The position numbers were made by a program, and so were the translations under genes. A stretch of 48,207 nucleotides of DNA from positions 1-48,207 of the forward strand of contig JAGHVH010000011.1 in the NCBI GenBank assembly GCA_018064455.1, in the 5' to 3' direction. Positions within the stretch are counted from its first letter, which is position 1. Each line of letters opens with the position of its first letter. This document shows positions 27,700 through 35,810 of the stretch, one piece after another. The notes under the pieces were generated by a model, which searched no databases, was not told where the DNA came from, and saw only the letters and a program-made list of their open reading frames with translations. Source of the DNA: Candidatus Limimonas egerieequi. Lineage in GTDB: Bacteria; Bacillota; Clostridia; Oscillospirales; Acutalibacteraceae.

Positions 27700-27712
27700 G
27701 GAGGTAAATGAT

Positions 27713-28441
27713 ATGCGTGATTTGTCAGGAAAGAAAATATTGTTTACATCCGGAAAAGGCGGAGTGGGTAAATCAACTCTCTCCACCACTTATGCCAAGG
27801 TTCTCTGTGCAGAGGGCCATTCGGTATTGATGATAGACTGTGATGTAGCGCTTAGAACTCTTGATATTATGCTCTCAGTTAGTAGCCTTGTGCTCTATGA
27901 CTGGTATGATATTATTGAGGGCAATGTTGACACAAGGTCGGCCCTTATTACAACAGGTGGACCAAAACTCCTTGCGGCTCCTACATATGATGTTGATGTA
28001 TCGGCTGCTGATATGCGCAAACTCATTTCAATCTATGACCATGAGTTTGATTATATAATCCTTGACTGCCCAGCAGGCGTAGGCCCAATTTTTGAGGCAG
28101 TACTCGGAGTCGCTGATATGGCAATTTTGGTTTCAACACCGGACAATGTCTGTGTTAGAAGTGCTAGTGTTGCAGCAGAGAAAGCTGCCGATGCAGGTGT
28201 TGAGACAAGGCTTATAATAAACCGTTTCCAAAAGGGCGTTGTCCATGGTGGACGTGCTCTTAACATAGATGAGGTTGTTGATGCAACTGGAGTTCAACTT
28301 GTTGGTGTAGTACCAGAGGACAAAGGTCTTGTTTTATCAATGCAAAACGGTGAGCTTGTTGATCCAAACAGCAAGGCTGTAAAAGCAATGAAACGTATAG
28401 CACGTCGTCTAGATGGCGAGCGCGTTCCTCTCAAGCTCTAA
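27713..28441 (+). CDS. minD: MinD-type septum-site ATPase lacking the membrane-targeting tail
   Basis: The 242-residue ParA/MinD ATPase has the deviant Walker A KGGVGKST at 15-22 with the signature lysine, VLMIDCDVALRTLDIML, YIILDCPAGVG and LVSTPDN. These motifs and position after pbp2 fit MinD, the positive regulator of Min division-site control. The protein ends at GERVPLKL, where standard MinD continues into the amphipathic membrane helix; that helix is missing. minC and minE, usual partners in this cluster in clostridia, are absent too. The start at 27713 follows an AAGGAGG site; an upstream in-frame extension would run inside pbp2. Confidence 0.82.
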   Translation: MRDLSGKKILFTSGKGGVGKSTLSTTYAKVLCAEGHSVLMIDCDVALRTLDIMLSVSSLVLYDWYDIIEGNVDTRSALITTGGPKLLAAPTYDVDVSAADMRKLISIYDHEFDYIILDCPAGVGPIFEAVLGVADMAILVSTPDNVCVRSASVAAEKAADAGVETRLIINRFQKGVVHGGRALNIDEVVDATGVQLVGVVPEDKGLVLSMQNGELVDPNSKAVKAMKRIARRLDGERVPLKL

Positions 28442-28469
28442 GTTATTGTATATTTTTTACAAAAACATA

Positions 28470-28498
28470 TTGTTAACGTGCATATTTTATGTTAAAAT
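28470..28498 (+). promoter_or_regulatory. Promoter of mgsA
   Basis: TTGTTA at 28470-28475 and TAAAAT at 28493-28498 are separated by 17 bases in an AT-rich gap after minD. Confidence 0.7.
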
Positions 28499-28538
28499 AC
28501 TCTTTACTTAGTATGGTTTGCTATTAGGAGGCAGTCTA

Positions 28539-28946
28539 ATGAACATCGCACTCATTGCACATGATGTAAAAAAGGAGCTTATGACACAGTTCTGCATCGC
28601 TTATTGTGGAATTCTATCTAAGCACACTATCTGTGCAACAGGAACAACAGGTAAAATCGTATCAGAAGCAACAGGTCTTGAAATCCAAAGATTCTTAAGT
28701 GGAGCTCAGGGCGGCGAGCAGCAGATAGCTTCTCGTATAGCTTGTAACGAAATAGACCTTCTTTTAATGTTTGGCGATCCTCTTAATCCAAAGCCAAACG
28801 AGCCTAATGAGGCTAACCTTTTAAGACTTTGTAACGTGCACAATATCCCAGTAGCAACCAACATTGCAACAGCAGAGGCACTCATCCACTCACTTGCACG
28901 TGGAGACCTTGATTGGCGTGATATTGTAAACCCAAAGAACAACTAA
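28539..28946 (+). CDS. mgsA: Methylglyoxal synthase
   Basis: The 135-residue enzyme converts dihydroxyacetone phosphate to methylglyoxal and phosphate, a bypass that relieves sugar-phosphate stress. Motifs LIAHDVKK at the N-terminus, ATGTTGKIV, SGAQGGEQQIASRI, LLLMFGDPLNPKPNEP and VATNIATAEALI match the family, including the catalytic aspartate and glycine-rich phosphate site. The ATG at 28539 has AGGAGG at the right spacing; the longer frame from 28518 is not needed. Its place after minD is typical of clostridia. Confidence 0.95.
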   Translation: MNIALIAHDVKKELMTQFCIAYCGILSKHTICATGTTGKIVSEATGLEIQRFLSGAQGGEQQIASRIACNEIDLLLMFGDPLNPKPNEPNEANLLRLCNVHNIPVATNIATAEALIHSLARGDLDWRDIVNPKNN

Positions 28947-28960
28947 TAATAAGCGAAAAT

Positions 28961-29000
28961 GAGCCGTGCTTTTTATTGCAAAAGCACGGCTCTTGTATTA
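28961..29000 (+). terminator. Intrinsic terminator of mgsA
   Basis: A perfect 13-bp stem GAGCCGTGCTTTT / AAAAGCACGGCTC (28961-28973 with 28980-28992) is followed by TTGTATTAT. The hisS promoter overlaps it. Confidence 0.88.
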
Positions 29001-29004
29001 TAAT
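28976..29004 (+). promoter_or_regulatory. Promoter of hisS, embedded in the mgsA terminator
   Basis: TTGCAA at 28976-28981 lies in the loop and 3' arm of the terminator hairpin, and TATAAT at 28999-29004 lies just after it, with 17-base spacing. Confidence 0.75.
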
Positions 29005-29050
29005 TAACGCGTTATTTTTATATTTAATCGTATACGACGGAGGCTTAAAC

Positions 29051-30412
29051 ATGGCATTACTTACAAGTGCAATCAAGGGCACGGAGGATATACTTCCAAG
29101 TGAGAGCTACAAAAATCGCTTCGTAGAAGCAACACTTGCCGACATCGCTGGAAATTTTGGATTCCGTGAGATTCGCACACCTGTATTTGAACATACAGAG
29201 CTTTTCAACCGTTCAGTTGGTGATACAACTGACGTAGTACAAAAGGAAATGTATACTTTTGAGGACAAGGGTGGACGTTCAATCACTCTTCGCCCAGAGG
29301 GTACTGCTGGTGCAGTTCGTGCTTTCTTAGAGCATGGACTTTTTAATGATGCATTGCCACAGAAGGTATATTATTTCACATCATGCTACAGATATGAAAA
29401 GCCACAGGCTGGTCGCCTTCGTGAATTCCATCAGTTTGGCGTTGAGTGCTTTGGTGCTGATAGCGCTGCCGCTGATGCAGAAGTAATCTCTCTTGCAAGT
29501 GAGATTTTTGGCTTCCTTGGAATTGAGGGCTTGGAGCTCCAGATAAACTCAATTGGTTGCCCAACTTGTAGGGCAAAGTTCCAAGAAGCTTTAAAGGAAT
29601 ATTTTGAGAGCAAGAAGGATCAGCTTTGCGAGACATGTCTTTCAAGACTTGATCGTAATCCTATGAGAATCCTTGACTGTAAGAGCCCAGTTTGTTCTGA
29701 GATTGCAAAGGATGCTCCAGTTGTTCTTGATTACCTCTGTGATGATTGTAGTGCTCACTTCGAGAGTTTAAAGAAATATCTTGAGGCTATGAGTATTCCA
29801 TACAAGGTTAATCCTACTATTGTTCGTGGCCTTGATTACTATACCAAGACTGTATTTGAATTTGTTGCAACAGGTATAGGTGCCCAGGGCACCGTTTGCG
29901 GCGGCGGTCGATATGACGGCCTCTGTGAGGAGCTTGGTGGTAACCATGTACCAGCACTTGGCTTTGGTCTTGGACTCGAGCGCTTGATGCTCGTACTCGA
30001 GCAACAGGGCATTGAGCTTCCAGAGGAGCAAAAGTGCAACCTCTATGTTGCACCAGCGGGTGAGGCCGCTGCTCTTTATGCCGCCGGCCTTGTTACAAAC
30101 CTTCGCCAGGAGGGTGTGTTTGCACTCTTTGATGTTTCAAATCGTGGCATCAAAGCACAGATGAAGTATGCAAACAAAATTGGTGCCGAGTACGTAGTAG
30201 TAATAGGCGATGACGAATTAAGTACTGGTGTTGCAAGACTTAAGAACATGGATTCTGGTGAGGAGACAGAGGTTAAACTCGACACACTCGCAGAGGATTT
30301 TGTAGAGATATCAATTAGACAGTCCGTAGCAAATCTTGATTTGGGTGAGGACCTTGAAAATGTTGATGTTAGTGGTATAGATTTTAATTCACTGTTTGGA
30401 GGCAAGCTTTAA
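29051..30412 (+). CDS. hisS: Histidyl-tRNA synthetase
   Basis: The 453-residue class II synthetase has IKGTEDILP at the N-terminus, motif 1 region REIRTPVFEHTELFNRSVG, motif 2 CYRYEKPQAGRLREFHQFGVE, the histidine-specific RGLDYYTKTVFEF and motif 3 ALGFGLGLERLML. A cysteine cluster (CETC...CKSPVC...CDDC, about 205-260) fits the insertion domain of many Firmicutes HisRS. The ATG at 29051 has GGAGG upstream; an open extension to 28976 would lie within the promoter. No T-box-like leader is visible. It overlaps aspS by one base. Confidence 0.96.
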   Translation: MALLTSAIKGTEDILPSESYKNRFVEATLADIAGNFGFREIRTPVFEHTELFNRSVGDTTDVVQKEMYTFEDKGGRSITLRPEGTAGAVRAFLEHGLFNDALPQKVYYFTSCYRYEKPQAGRLREFHQFGVECFGADSAAADAEVISLASEIFGFLGIEGLELQINSIGCPTCRAKFQEALKEYFESKKDQLCETCLSRLDRNPMRILDCKSPVCSEIAKDAPVVLDYLCDDCSAHFESLKKYLEAMSIPYKVNPTIVRGLDYYTKTVFEFVATGIGAQGTVCGGGRYDGLCEELGGNHVPALGFGLGLERLMLVLEQQGIELPEEQKCNLYVAPAGEAAALYAAGLVTNLRQEGVFALFDVSNRGIKAQMKYANKIGAEYVVVIGDDELSTGVARLKNMDSGEETEVKLDTLAEDFVEISIRQSVANLDLGEDLENVDVSGIDFNSLFGGKL

Positions 30413-32205
30413 TGGATAACATGAATGGCCTTAAGAGGACAAATTACTGTGGTGAATTTAATTCCTCATTTATAGGCAAAGAAGTAGTAGTTTGCGGTTG
30501 GGCTGCAAAGCAGCGTGACCTTGGCGCACTTATCTTCATCGATTTGCGCGACCGCACAGGCATTGTTCAGCTTGCTTTTGACGATTCAACTGAGAAGGAA
30601 ATATTTGACAAGGCATTCTCTGTTCGTTCAGAGTTCGTACTTATGGCAAAGGGCGTTGTTCGCGAGCGTTCATCTAAGAACCTTGAAATCCCAACAGGTG
30701 AAGTTGAGATTTTCGTAAACGACCTTAGAATTCTTGGTAAGTCAGAGACTCCTCCATTTGAAATAGTTGAGGACTGCAAGACAGATGAACTTATCCGCTT
30801 AAAGTACAGATACTTAGACCTTCGTCGTCCTGACCTTCAGAAGAATATTTTGATGCGTCACAAGATCACAAAGATTGTTCGTGACTTTTTTGACGAGAAT
30901 GGTTTCATTGAGATAGAGACACCAATGCTTATCAAGTCTACACCAGAGGGAGCACGTGACTTCCTTGTTCCAAGTAGACTTCATAATGGCGACTTCTATG
31001 CGCTTCCACAGTCTCCACAGCTTTACAAGCAGCTCTCAATGGTAGCAGGTTTTGACCGCTACATGCAGATTGCTCGCTGCTTCAGAGACGAGGACCTTCG
31101 TGCTGACCGTCAGCCAGAGTTTACACAGATTGACCTTGAGATGTCTTTCGTTGATATGGAAGATATTCTTGATATGGGCGAACGTTTCATGGTTCGCGTA
31201 TTCAAGGAAGCACTTGGTGTAGATGTTGCTCTTCCACTTCCACGTCTCACATTTAAGGAAGCTATGGAGCGCTTCGGTTCAGATAAGCCAGATACACGCT
31301 ATGGCATGGAACTTTACGACCTTTCAGATATCGTAAAGGACTGTGGCTTTGGTGTATTTGAATCAGCAATTGCTGGTGGTGGTAGCGTACGTGCAATCAC
31401 TGCTAAGAACGCATCATCAGTATATTCACGTAAAGAGATAGACAAACTTACAGAGATGGCAAAGGGTATCGGTGCCAAGGGCCTTGCATGGGTTCGTTGG
31501 ACCGATGATGGCATCAGTTCATCCTTTGGTAAGTTCATTTCAGAGGAAAAGATGGACGCCATCTTAAAGGCTGGGAATACAGAACAGGGCGACGTAGTAT
31601 TTATCATTGGTGATACTAACAACACTCATGTTTTAAGCATTCTTGGCGCTATTCGCCAAGAGGCTGCAAAGAAGCTTGATGTTATCCCTCAGGATAAGTA
31701 CAACCTTCTTTGGATCACAGAATTCCCATTCTTCGAGTGGGATGAGGACCTTCAGACATTCGTTGCTATGCACCATCCGTTCACAGCACCTATGGATGAT
31801 TGCCTCGAGTATCTCGAGTCAGATAAGGCAAAGGTACGCGCTAAGTGCTATGACCTTGTACTCAACGGCGTTGAACTCGCTTCTGGTTCTATCCGTATAA
31901 CAGATCCAGAGCTCCAGTCACGCATATTTGACCTCCTTGGTCTTACCAAGGAAGAGGCTCAGCAGAAGTTTGGTTATCTTCTCGATGCCTTCAAGTTTGG
32001 TCCACCACCTCACGGCGGTATGGGACTTGGCCTCGACAGACTTATCATGCAGATGCTTCGCCTTGAGACACTCCGCGATGTTATCGCTTATCCAAAGAAC
32101 AAGGATGCCATAGAGCCTATGACATCTTGCCCAAGCAGCGTTGATAACGCTCAGCTTGAGGAACTTGGAATCACAGTAACACATCGCGAAGAAAAAGCTG
32201 AATAA
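30412..32205 (+). CDS. aspS: Aspartyl-tRNA synthetase (bacterial type)
   Basis: The 597-residue class II synthetase has an N-terminal OB anticodon-binding domain (about 1-110), motif 1 with IEIETPMLIKSTPEGARDFLVPS, motif 2 RCFRDEDLRADRQPEFTQIDLEMSF, the bacterial GAD insertion (about 290-420) and motif 3 GMGLGLDRLIM. I cannot tell whether it is discriminating or also charges tRNA-Asn. GGAGG lies 8 bases before the ATG. hisS-aspS pairing is typical of Firmicutes. Confidence 0.97.
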   Translation: MDNMNGLKRTNYCGEFNSSFIGKEVVVCGWAAKQRDLGALIFIDLRDRTGIVQLAFDDSTEKEIFDKAFSVRSEFVLMAKGVVRERSSKNLEIPTGEVEIFVNDLRILGKSETPPFEIVEDCKTDELIRLKYRYLDLRRPDLQKNILMRHKITKIVRDFFDENGFIEIETPMLIKSTPEGARDFLVPSRLHNGDFYALPQSPQLYKQLSMVAGFDRYMQIARCFRDEDLRADRQPEFTQIDLEMSFVDMEDILDMGERFMVRVFKEALGVDVALPLPRLTFKEAMERFGSDKPDTRYGMELYDLSDIVKDCGFGVFESAIAGGGSVRAITAKNASSVYSRKEIDKLTEMAKGIGAKGLAWVRWTDDGISSSFGKFISEEKMDAILKAGNTEQGDVVFIIGDTNNTHVLSILGAIRQEAAKKLDVIPQDKYNLLWITEFPFFEWDEDLQTFVAMHHPFTAPMDDCLEYLESDKAKVRAKCYDLVLNGVELASGSIRITDPELQSRIFDLLGLTKEEAQQKFGYLLDAFKFGPPPHGGMGLGLDRLIMQMLRLETLRDVIAYPKNKDAIEPMTSCPSSVDNAQLEELGITVTHREEKAE

Positions 32206-32217
32206 GATAAAAAATAA

Positions 32218-32250
32218 GACCCGCTCGAAAAGAGCGGGTCTTTTGTTTTG
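32218..32250. terminator. Bidirectional terminator between aspS and the minus-strand dehydrogenase-like gene
   Basis: GACCCGCTC / GAGCGGGTC form a 9-bp stem with a GAAAA loop. TTTTGTTTTG follows on the plus strand, and an A-rich run before the stem gives a T-run for minus-strand transcripts. Confidence 0.92.
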
Positions 32251-32269
32251 CGATTAATTAGATTTCTAA

Positions 32270-33298
32270 TTATTCACCCTTCATACCAAGAAGCTTAGCA
32301 GTGCCTTCAACAGCAGCTACTGAAAGCTTAATTGAATCGAAGATAGCAGCTTCGATGTCATCTGGTGTAGCACCAAGAGACTCAGCGATACCTGTGTCGA
32401 TGAAGATATCATCGCCCATAAGATCAGCTGTTGTGAAGAGTGATGTACCAGACTCGATGTTGCGCTTCTTGTAATCTCTAAGGATACCGAAGAGACCAAG
32501 CTTCATTGCTACTGGTGGTACATAGAGGATTGGACGGTTAGCGCCCATGCCACGTGCGTTGTAAACGATCTTGAGGAATGGAGCCCACTTCATGTTGTAG
32601 CAAGCGCATGGAAGAGCTTCGTAACCCTTTGACTGACGTGTAGCTGAACCACAGATGCACTCACCAACCTGACGGCATGTAAGCATAGCTGTGCCGCCCC
32701 ATGGGTACATTGTGAATGGCCACTTATCCATCATCTTGATCTTATCGATGAGGATTGTCCATACTGGACGACGACCTGGCTGTGTGCCGAAGATGTATGG
32801 AAGTTCAAGTACGTCAACTGAGAAGTTCTCGTCGCAAGAATCCTTGCAGAACTGCTCCTGAGCAAGACGTGACTGGATGTATGGGTTTCTATCGCTGCGA
32901 TAGTCTGGCTTCTCTGGATGCATCTTTGCCCAGTAAGCGAAGTAAGAACCAAGTACTGTAGCGTGCTTTACGCCAGCCTTCTTACAGATTGGGAAGATTC
33001 TCTCAAGAGGAGCGATATTGAACTTGTGGTACTTAGGAAGTACAGGAGCTTCCATCTCTACACGCTCGTCTACGCCAGCAGCGAATACGAATGCGTCAGC
33101 ACCCTTAAGCCAATTCTCGATGTCAGCATCTGACCACTTGTTGATATCCTGGAAGATGATTTCCATCTCTTCTGGGATTGGAGCTCCCTCTGGAAGAGGA
33201 GGAAGAGCAAGTGTAGATACCTTATGACCCTGAGCGATCATAATTTTTGCAGCTTCAGCACCAAGGAGGCCTGTGCCGCCGATCATACAAATTTTCAT
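32270..33298 (-). CDS. Extended short-chain dehydrogenase/reductase-like protein (NAD-dependent epimerase fold), substrate unknown
   Basis: The 342-residue protein has the nucleotide-binding GGTGLLG (Gly7, Gly10, Gly13) and the strand FVFAAGVDE, a typical extended SDR layout. A serine (Ser118, VLGSYFAYW) and a tyrosine (Tyr140, NPYIQSRLAQEQ) stand at the catalytic positions, but the usual YxxxK lysine is arginine (Arg144). It could be a reductase, epimerase or a binding protein; I do not recognise its pathway. It stands alone with its own promoter, an AAGGAG site and a terminator. Codons resemble those of highly expressed neighbours such as the EF-G-like gene, hinting at strong expression. 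Confidence 0.85.
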   Translation of the reverse strand: MKICMIGGTGLLGAEAAKIMIAQGHKVSTLALPPLPEGAPIPEEMEIIFQDINKWSDADIENWLKGADAFVFAAGVDERVEMEAPVLPKYHKFNIAPLERIFPICKKAGVKHATVLGSYFAYWAKMHPEKPDYRSDRNPYIQSRLAQEQFCKDSCDENFSVDVLELPYIFGTQPGRRPVWTILIDKIKMMDKWPFTMYPWGGTAMLTCRQVGECICGSATRQSKGYEALPCACYNMKWAPFLKIVYNARGMGANRPILYVPPVAMKLGLFGILRDYKKRNIESGTSLFTTADLMGDDIFIDTGIAESLGATPDDIEAAIFDSIKLSVAAVEGTAKLLGMKGE

Positions 33299-33343
33299 AT
33301 GAACAATCTCCTTACTAAATAGTTTCCAAATTAAGGTGGTTAT

Positions 33344-33372
33344 ATTCTATCCCCATTTAATGAATATGTCAA
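33344..33372 (-). promoter_or_regulatory. Promoter of the minus-strand dehydrogenase-like gene
   Basis: On the minus strand TTGACA (33367-33372) and TAGAAT (33344-33349) are separated by 17 bases, a near-consensus promoter about 45 bases before the ATG. Confidence 0.88.
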
Positions 33373-33385
33373 CGAAAGTGTTCAA

Positions 33386-33474
33386 ATGTACATAAAAAAG
33401 TTGCAAACGTTTTCGTGTAGTTTATTGTGCACTAGAAAAGTATAAGATGTACACAAAAAATTAACGTTATTTTC
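33386..33474. repeat. Two imperfect direct repeats between divergent genes (possible operators)
   Basis: Copies at 33386-33414 and 33447-33474 both read ATGTACA(T/C), a run of A, TT, then AACGTT and TTTTC, with small indels. ATGTACAT and AACGTT are themselves palindromes. The first copy contains a sequence matching 14 of 15 positions of the LacI/CcpA-type cre pattern (33401-33415). They lie just upstream of the dehydrogenase-like promoter, 61 bases apart. Confidence 0.6.
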
Positions 33475-33581
33475 TATCCTTTAAACCCTTCTAATCATTG
33501 CAAACACCTTACATATTATGCTAAACTATTTTTACTATATTTATGCGGAATTTGTATGGATTTACATAAAGGAGGATCATT

Positions 33582-35654
33582 ATGAAAACTTATAGTTCAA
33601 GCAATATCCGAAATATTGCGATAGCTGGCCACGCAGGACGCGGTAAGACATCTCTTTGTGAGGCAATGCTCTATGTGGCCGGAGCAACTGACAGACTCGG
33701 TAAGGTAGCAGACGGAACCACAGTAATGGACTTCGATGCAGAAGAAAAGAAGCGTGGCGCTTCCCTTATGAGTGCTGTTGCTAGCCTCGATTGGAAGAAC
33801 ATTAAACTCAACATTATCGACACTCCGGGTCTTTTTGACTTTGCAGGTGGTTTATCAGAAGCAGCTAGAGCAGCTGGCTGTATGGTTATCGTAACTGACG
33901 CTGAAAAAGCAAAGTACGATGTTGGTGCTGAGAAGGCTTTCGAAGCAGCTCAGGCACGTAATCTTTCAACAATGTTCGTAATCAACAAGACAGATGCTGA
34001 AAATGCGAACTTTGGTGATCTTTTTGAGGAACTCCAGGCAATCCACGGTACAAAGCTTTGCCCAGTAGTAGTTCCATACATTGAAGACGGAAAAATCAAG
34101 GCTCTTGTTGACTTCGGTCAGAACAAGGCTTTCACATATGCAAATGGCAAGGCATCTGAAATTGCAATGCCATCAAGCGCAAAGCTCGACGCTATGCGCG
34201 ACATGTTTAATGAGTCAGTAGCTGGCGCATCAGAGGAACTTATGGAGAAGTTCTTTGAGGGCGAAGCATTCACAGAGCAAGAGGTTCAGCAGGGTCTTCT
34301 TGATGGTGTTACAAACGGTGACATCTATCCTGTATTTGCTTGCTCAGGCTTGACTCTTGAAGGTGTTGACCTTCTTCTTTCAGGTATCGCAAATCTTCTT
34401 CCTGCAGCAGCAGCTAAGACAGGCGAAATCGCTTTGGATGCTGATGAGAAGGAAGTAGCTCTTAAGTGTGACCCAGCAGGCCCACTTGCAGCTATCTGCT
34501 TTAAGACAATCGCTGACCCATTCGTAGGTAAGCTTTCATATGTTAAGGTTGTATCTGGCGAGATTAAGGCTGATACACCTATCTACAACGCTCGCACAGG
34601 TAAGACAGAGCGTTTTGGTAAGATCCTCTATCCACACGGTGGCAAGCAGGAAGATGGCACATCTATCACAGCTGGTGATATCGCTATCCTTACAAAGCTT
34701 GATGGTCTCAAGACTGGTGACACAATCTCATCAGAGAAGAAGCCATTAACACTTAAGGGTCTCAACCTTCCAACACCTTGCATGCCAATGGCAGTTTATG
34801 CAACAAAGAAGGGCGAGGAAGAAAAGATTGCTCAGGGTCTCATCAAACTTATGGACGAGGATCCAACAATCACATTTGGTACAAACACTGAGACTAAAGA
34901 GCAGGTTCTCAAGGGTCTTGGTGAGCAGCATATTAACGTTATCATCGGCAAACTTAAGGCTAAGTTTGGCGTAGACGTTGAACTTAAGGCTCCAAAGGTA
35001 GCTTATCGTGAGGCTATCAAGAAGACAGTAGAGGTTCAGGGTCGTTACAAGAAGCAGTCTGGTGGACATGGCCAGTTCGGCGATGTATGGATTCGTTTCG
35101 AACCATGCGACGAGCCAGGTCTTGTATTTGCAGAGGAAGTATTCGGTGGTTCAGTACCAAAGAACTTCTTCCCAGCAGTTGAAAAGGGTCTCCAGGATTC
35201 TATCGAGCACGGCGTACTCGCTGGCTTCCCAATGGTAGGTCTTAAGGCTACTCTTTACGATGGTTCTTACCACCCAGTAGACTCATCAGAAATGTCATTC
35301 AAGACAGCAGCTTCTCTTGCTTACAAGGATGGTATTCCAAAGGCAAGCCCTGTAATTCTTGAGCCAGTAGTAAGCCTTAACGTTCTTGTTCCAGACGATA
35401 ACATGGGCGACATCATGGGCGACCTTACAAAGCGTCGTGGTCGTGTACTTGGTATGGAACCAGCAGCTGGTAAGCCTGGTATGCAGCAACTCGTTGCTGA
35501 GGCTCCAGAGGCAGAACTTTCAGACTTCCCAACAGTACTTCGTTCAACAACTAAGGGTAGAGGCTCATTCACACAGGAATTCGCTCGTTATGACGAGTGT
35601 CCAAATGAAGTAGCTCAGAAGGTAATCGAAGCTTACAAGTCTGAAGAAGAATAA
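33582..35654 (+). CDS. EF-G-like translational GTPase (FusA2 type)
   Basis: The 690-residue protein has all EF-G domains, including the QSGGHGQFGDVWIRF block of domain IV and a C-terminal MGDIMGDLTKRRGRVLGME of domain V. The G domain differs from canonical EF-G: P-loop GHAGRGKT (16-23), DTPGLFDF (80-87) in place of DTPGHVDF, and NKTD at 135-138. The catalytic histidine is therefore leucine, a change seen in the second EF-G group of Firmicutes and Actinobacteria. It is probably not the main elongation factor. It has its own AAAGGAGG site and terminator. The 283-base region upstream is AT-rich with weak promoter-like pairs such as TTGCAA/TAAACT, none convincing. Confidence 0.9.
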   Translation: MKTYSSSNIRNIAIAGHAGRGKTSLCEAMLYVAGATDRLGKVADGTTVMDFDAEEKKRGASLMSAVASLDWKNIKLNIIDTPGLFDFAGGLSEAARAAGCMVIVTDAEKAKYDVGAEKAFEAAQARNLSTMFVINKTDAENANFGDLFEELQAIHGTKLCPVVVPYIEDGKIKALVDFGQNKAFTYANGKASEIAMPSSAKLDAMRDMFNESVAGASEELMEKFFEGEAFTEQEVQQGLLDGVTNGDIYPVFACSGLTLEGVDLLLSGIANLLPAAAAKTGEIALDADEKEVALKCDPAGPLAAICFKTIADPFVGKLSYVKVVSGEIKADTPIYNARTGKTERFGKILYPHGGKQEDGTSITAGDIAILTKLDGLKTGDTISSEKKPLTLKGLNLPTPCMPMAVYATKKGEEEKIAQGLIKLMDEDPTITFGTNTETKEQVLKGLGEQHINVIIGKLKAKFGVDVELKAPKVAYREAIKKTVEVQGRYKKQSGGHGQFGDVWIRFEPCDEPGLVFAEEVFGGSVPKNFFPAVEKGLQDSIEHGVLAGFPMVGLKATLYDGSYHPVDSSEMSFKTAASLAYKDGIPKASPVILEPVVSLNVLVPDDNMGDIMGDLTKRRGRVLGMEPAAGKPGMQQLVAEAPEAELSDFPTVLRSTTKGRGSFTQEFARYDECPNEVAQKVIEAYKSEEE

Positions 35655-35690
35655 TTATTGTTGAATTATTCTAGGGAGATATAATGAAAA

Positions 35691-35735
35691 ACGGAAGGTG
35701 CGGCTGATTCGTCAGTCGCATCTTTCGTCTTTTAT
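35691..35735 (+). terminator. Intrinsic terminator of the EF-G-like gene
   Basis: A 17-bp stem (35691-35707 with 35712-35728) with four G-T pairs closes on a TTCG tetraloop and is followed by CTTTTATATA. Confidence 0.88.
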
Positions 35736-35810
35736 ATATAAAATACTTTACATTACATTGTAAACGTGTTAATATTCCTATGCTTTATTATATAAAAAGG
35801 TGGTGAGAGA

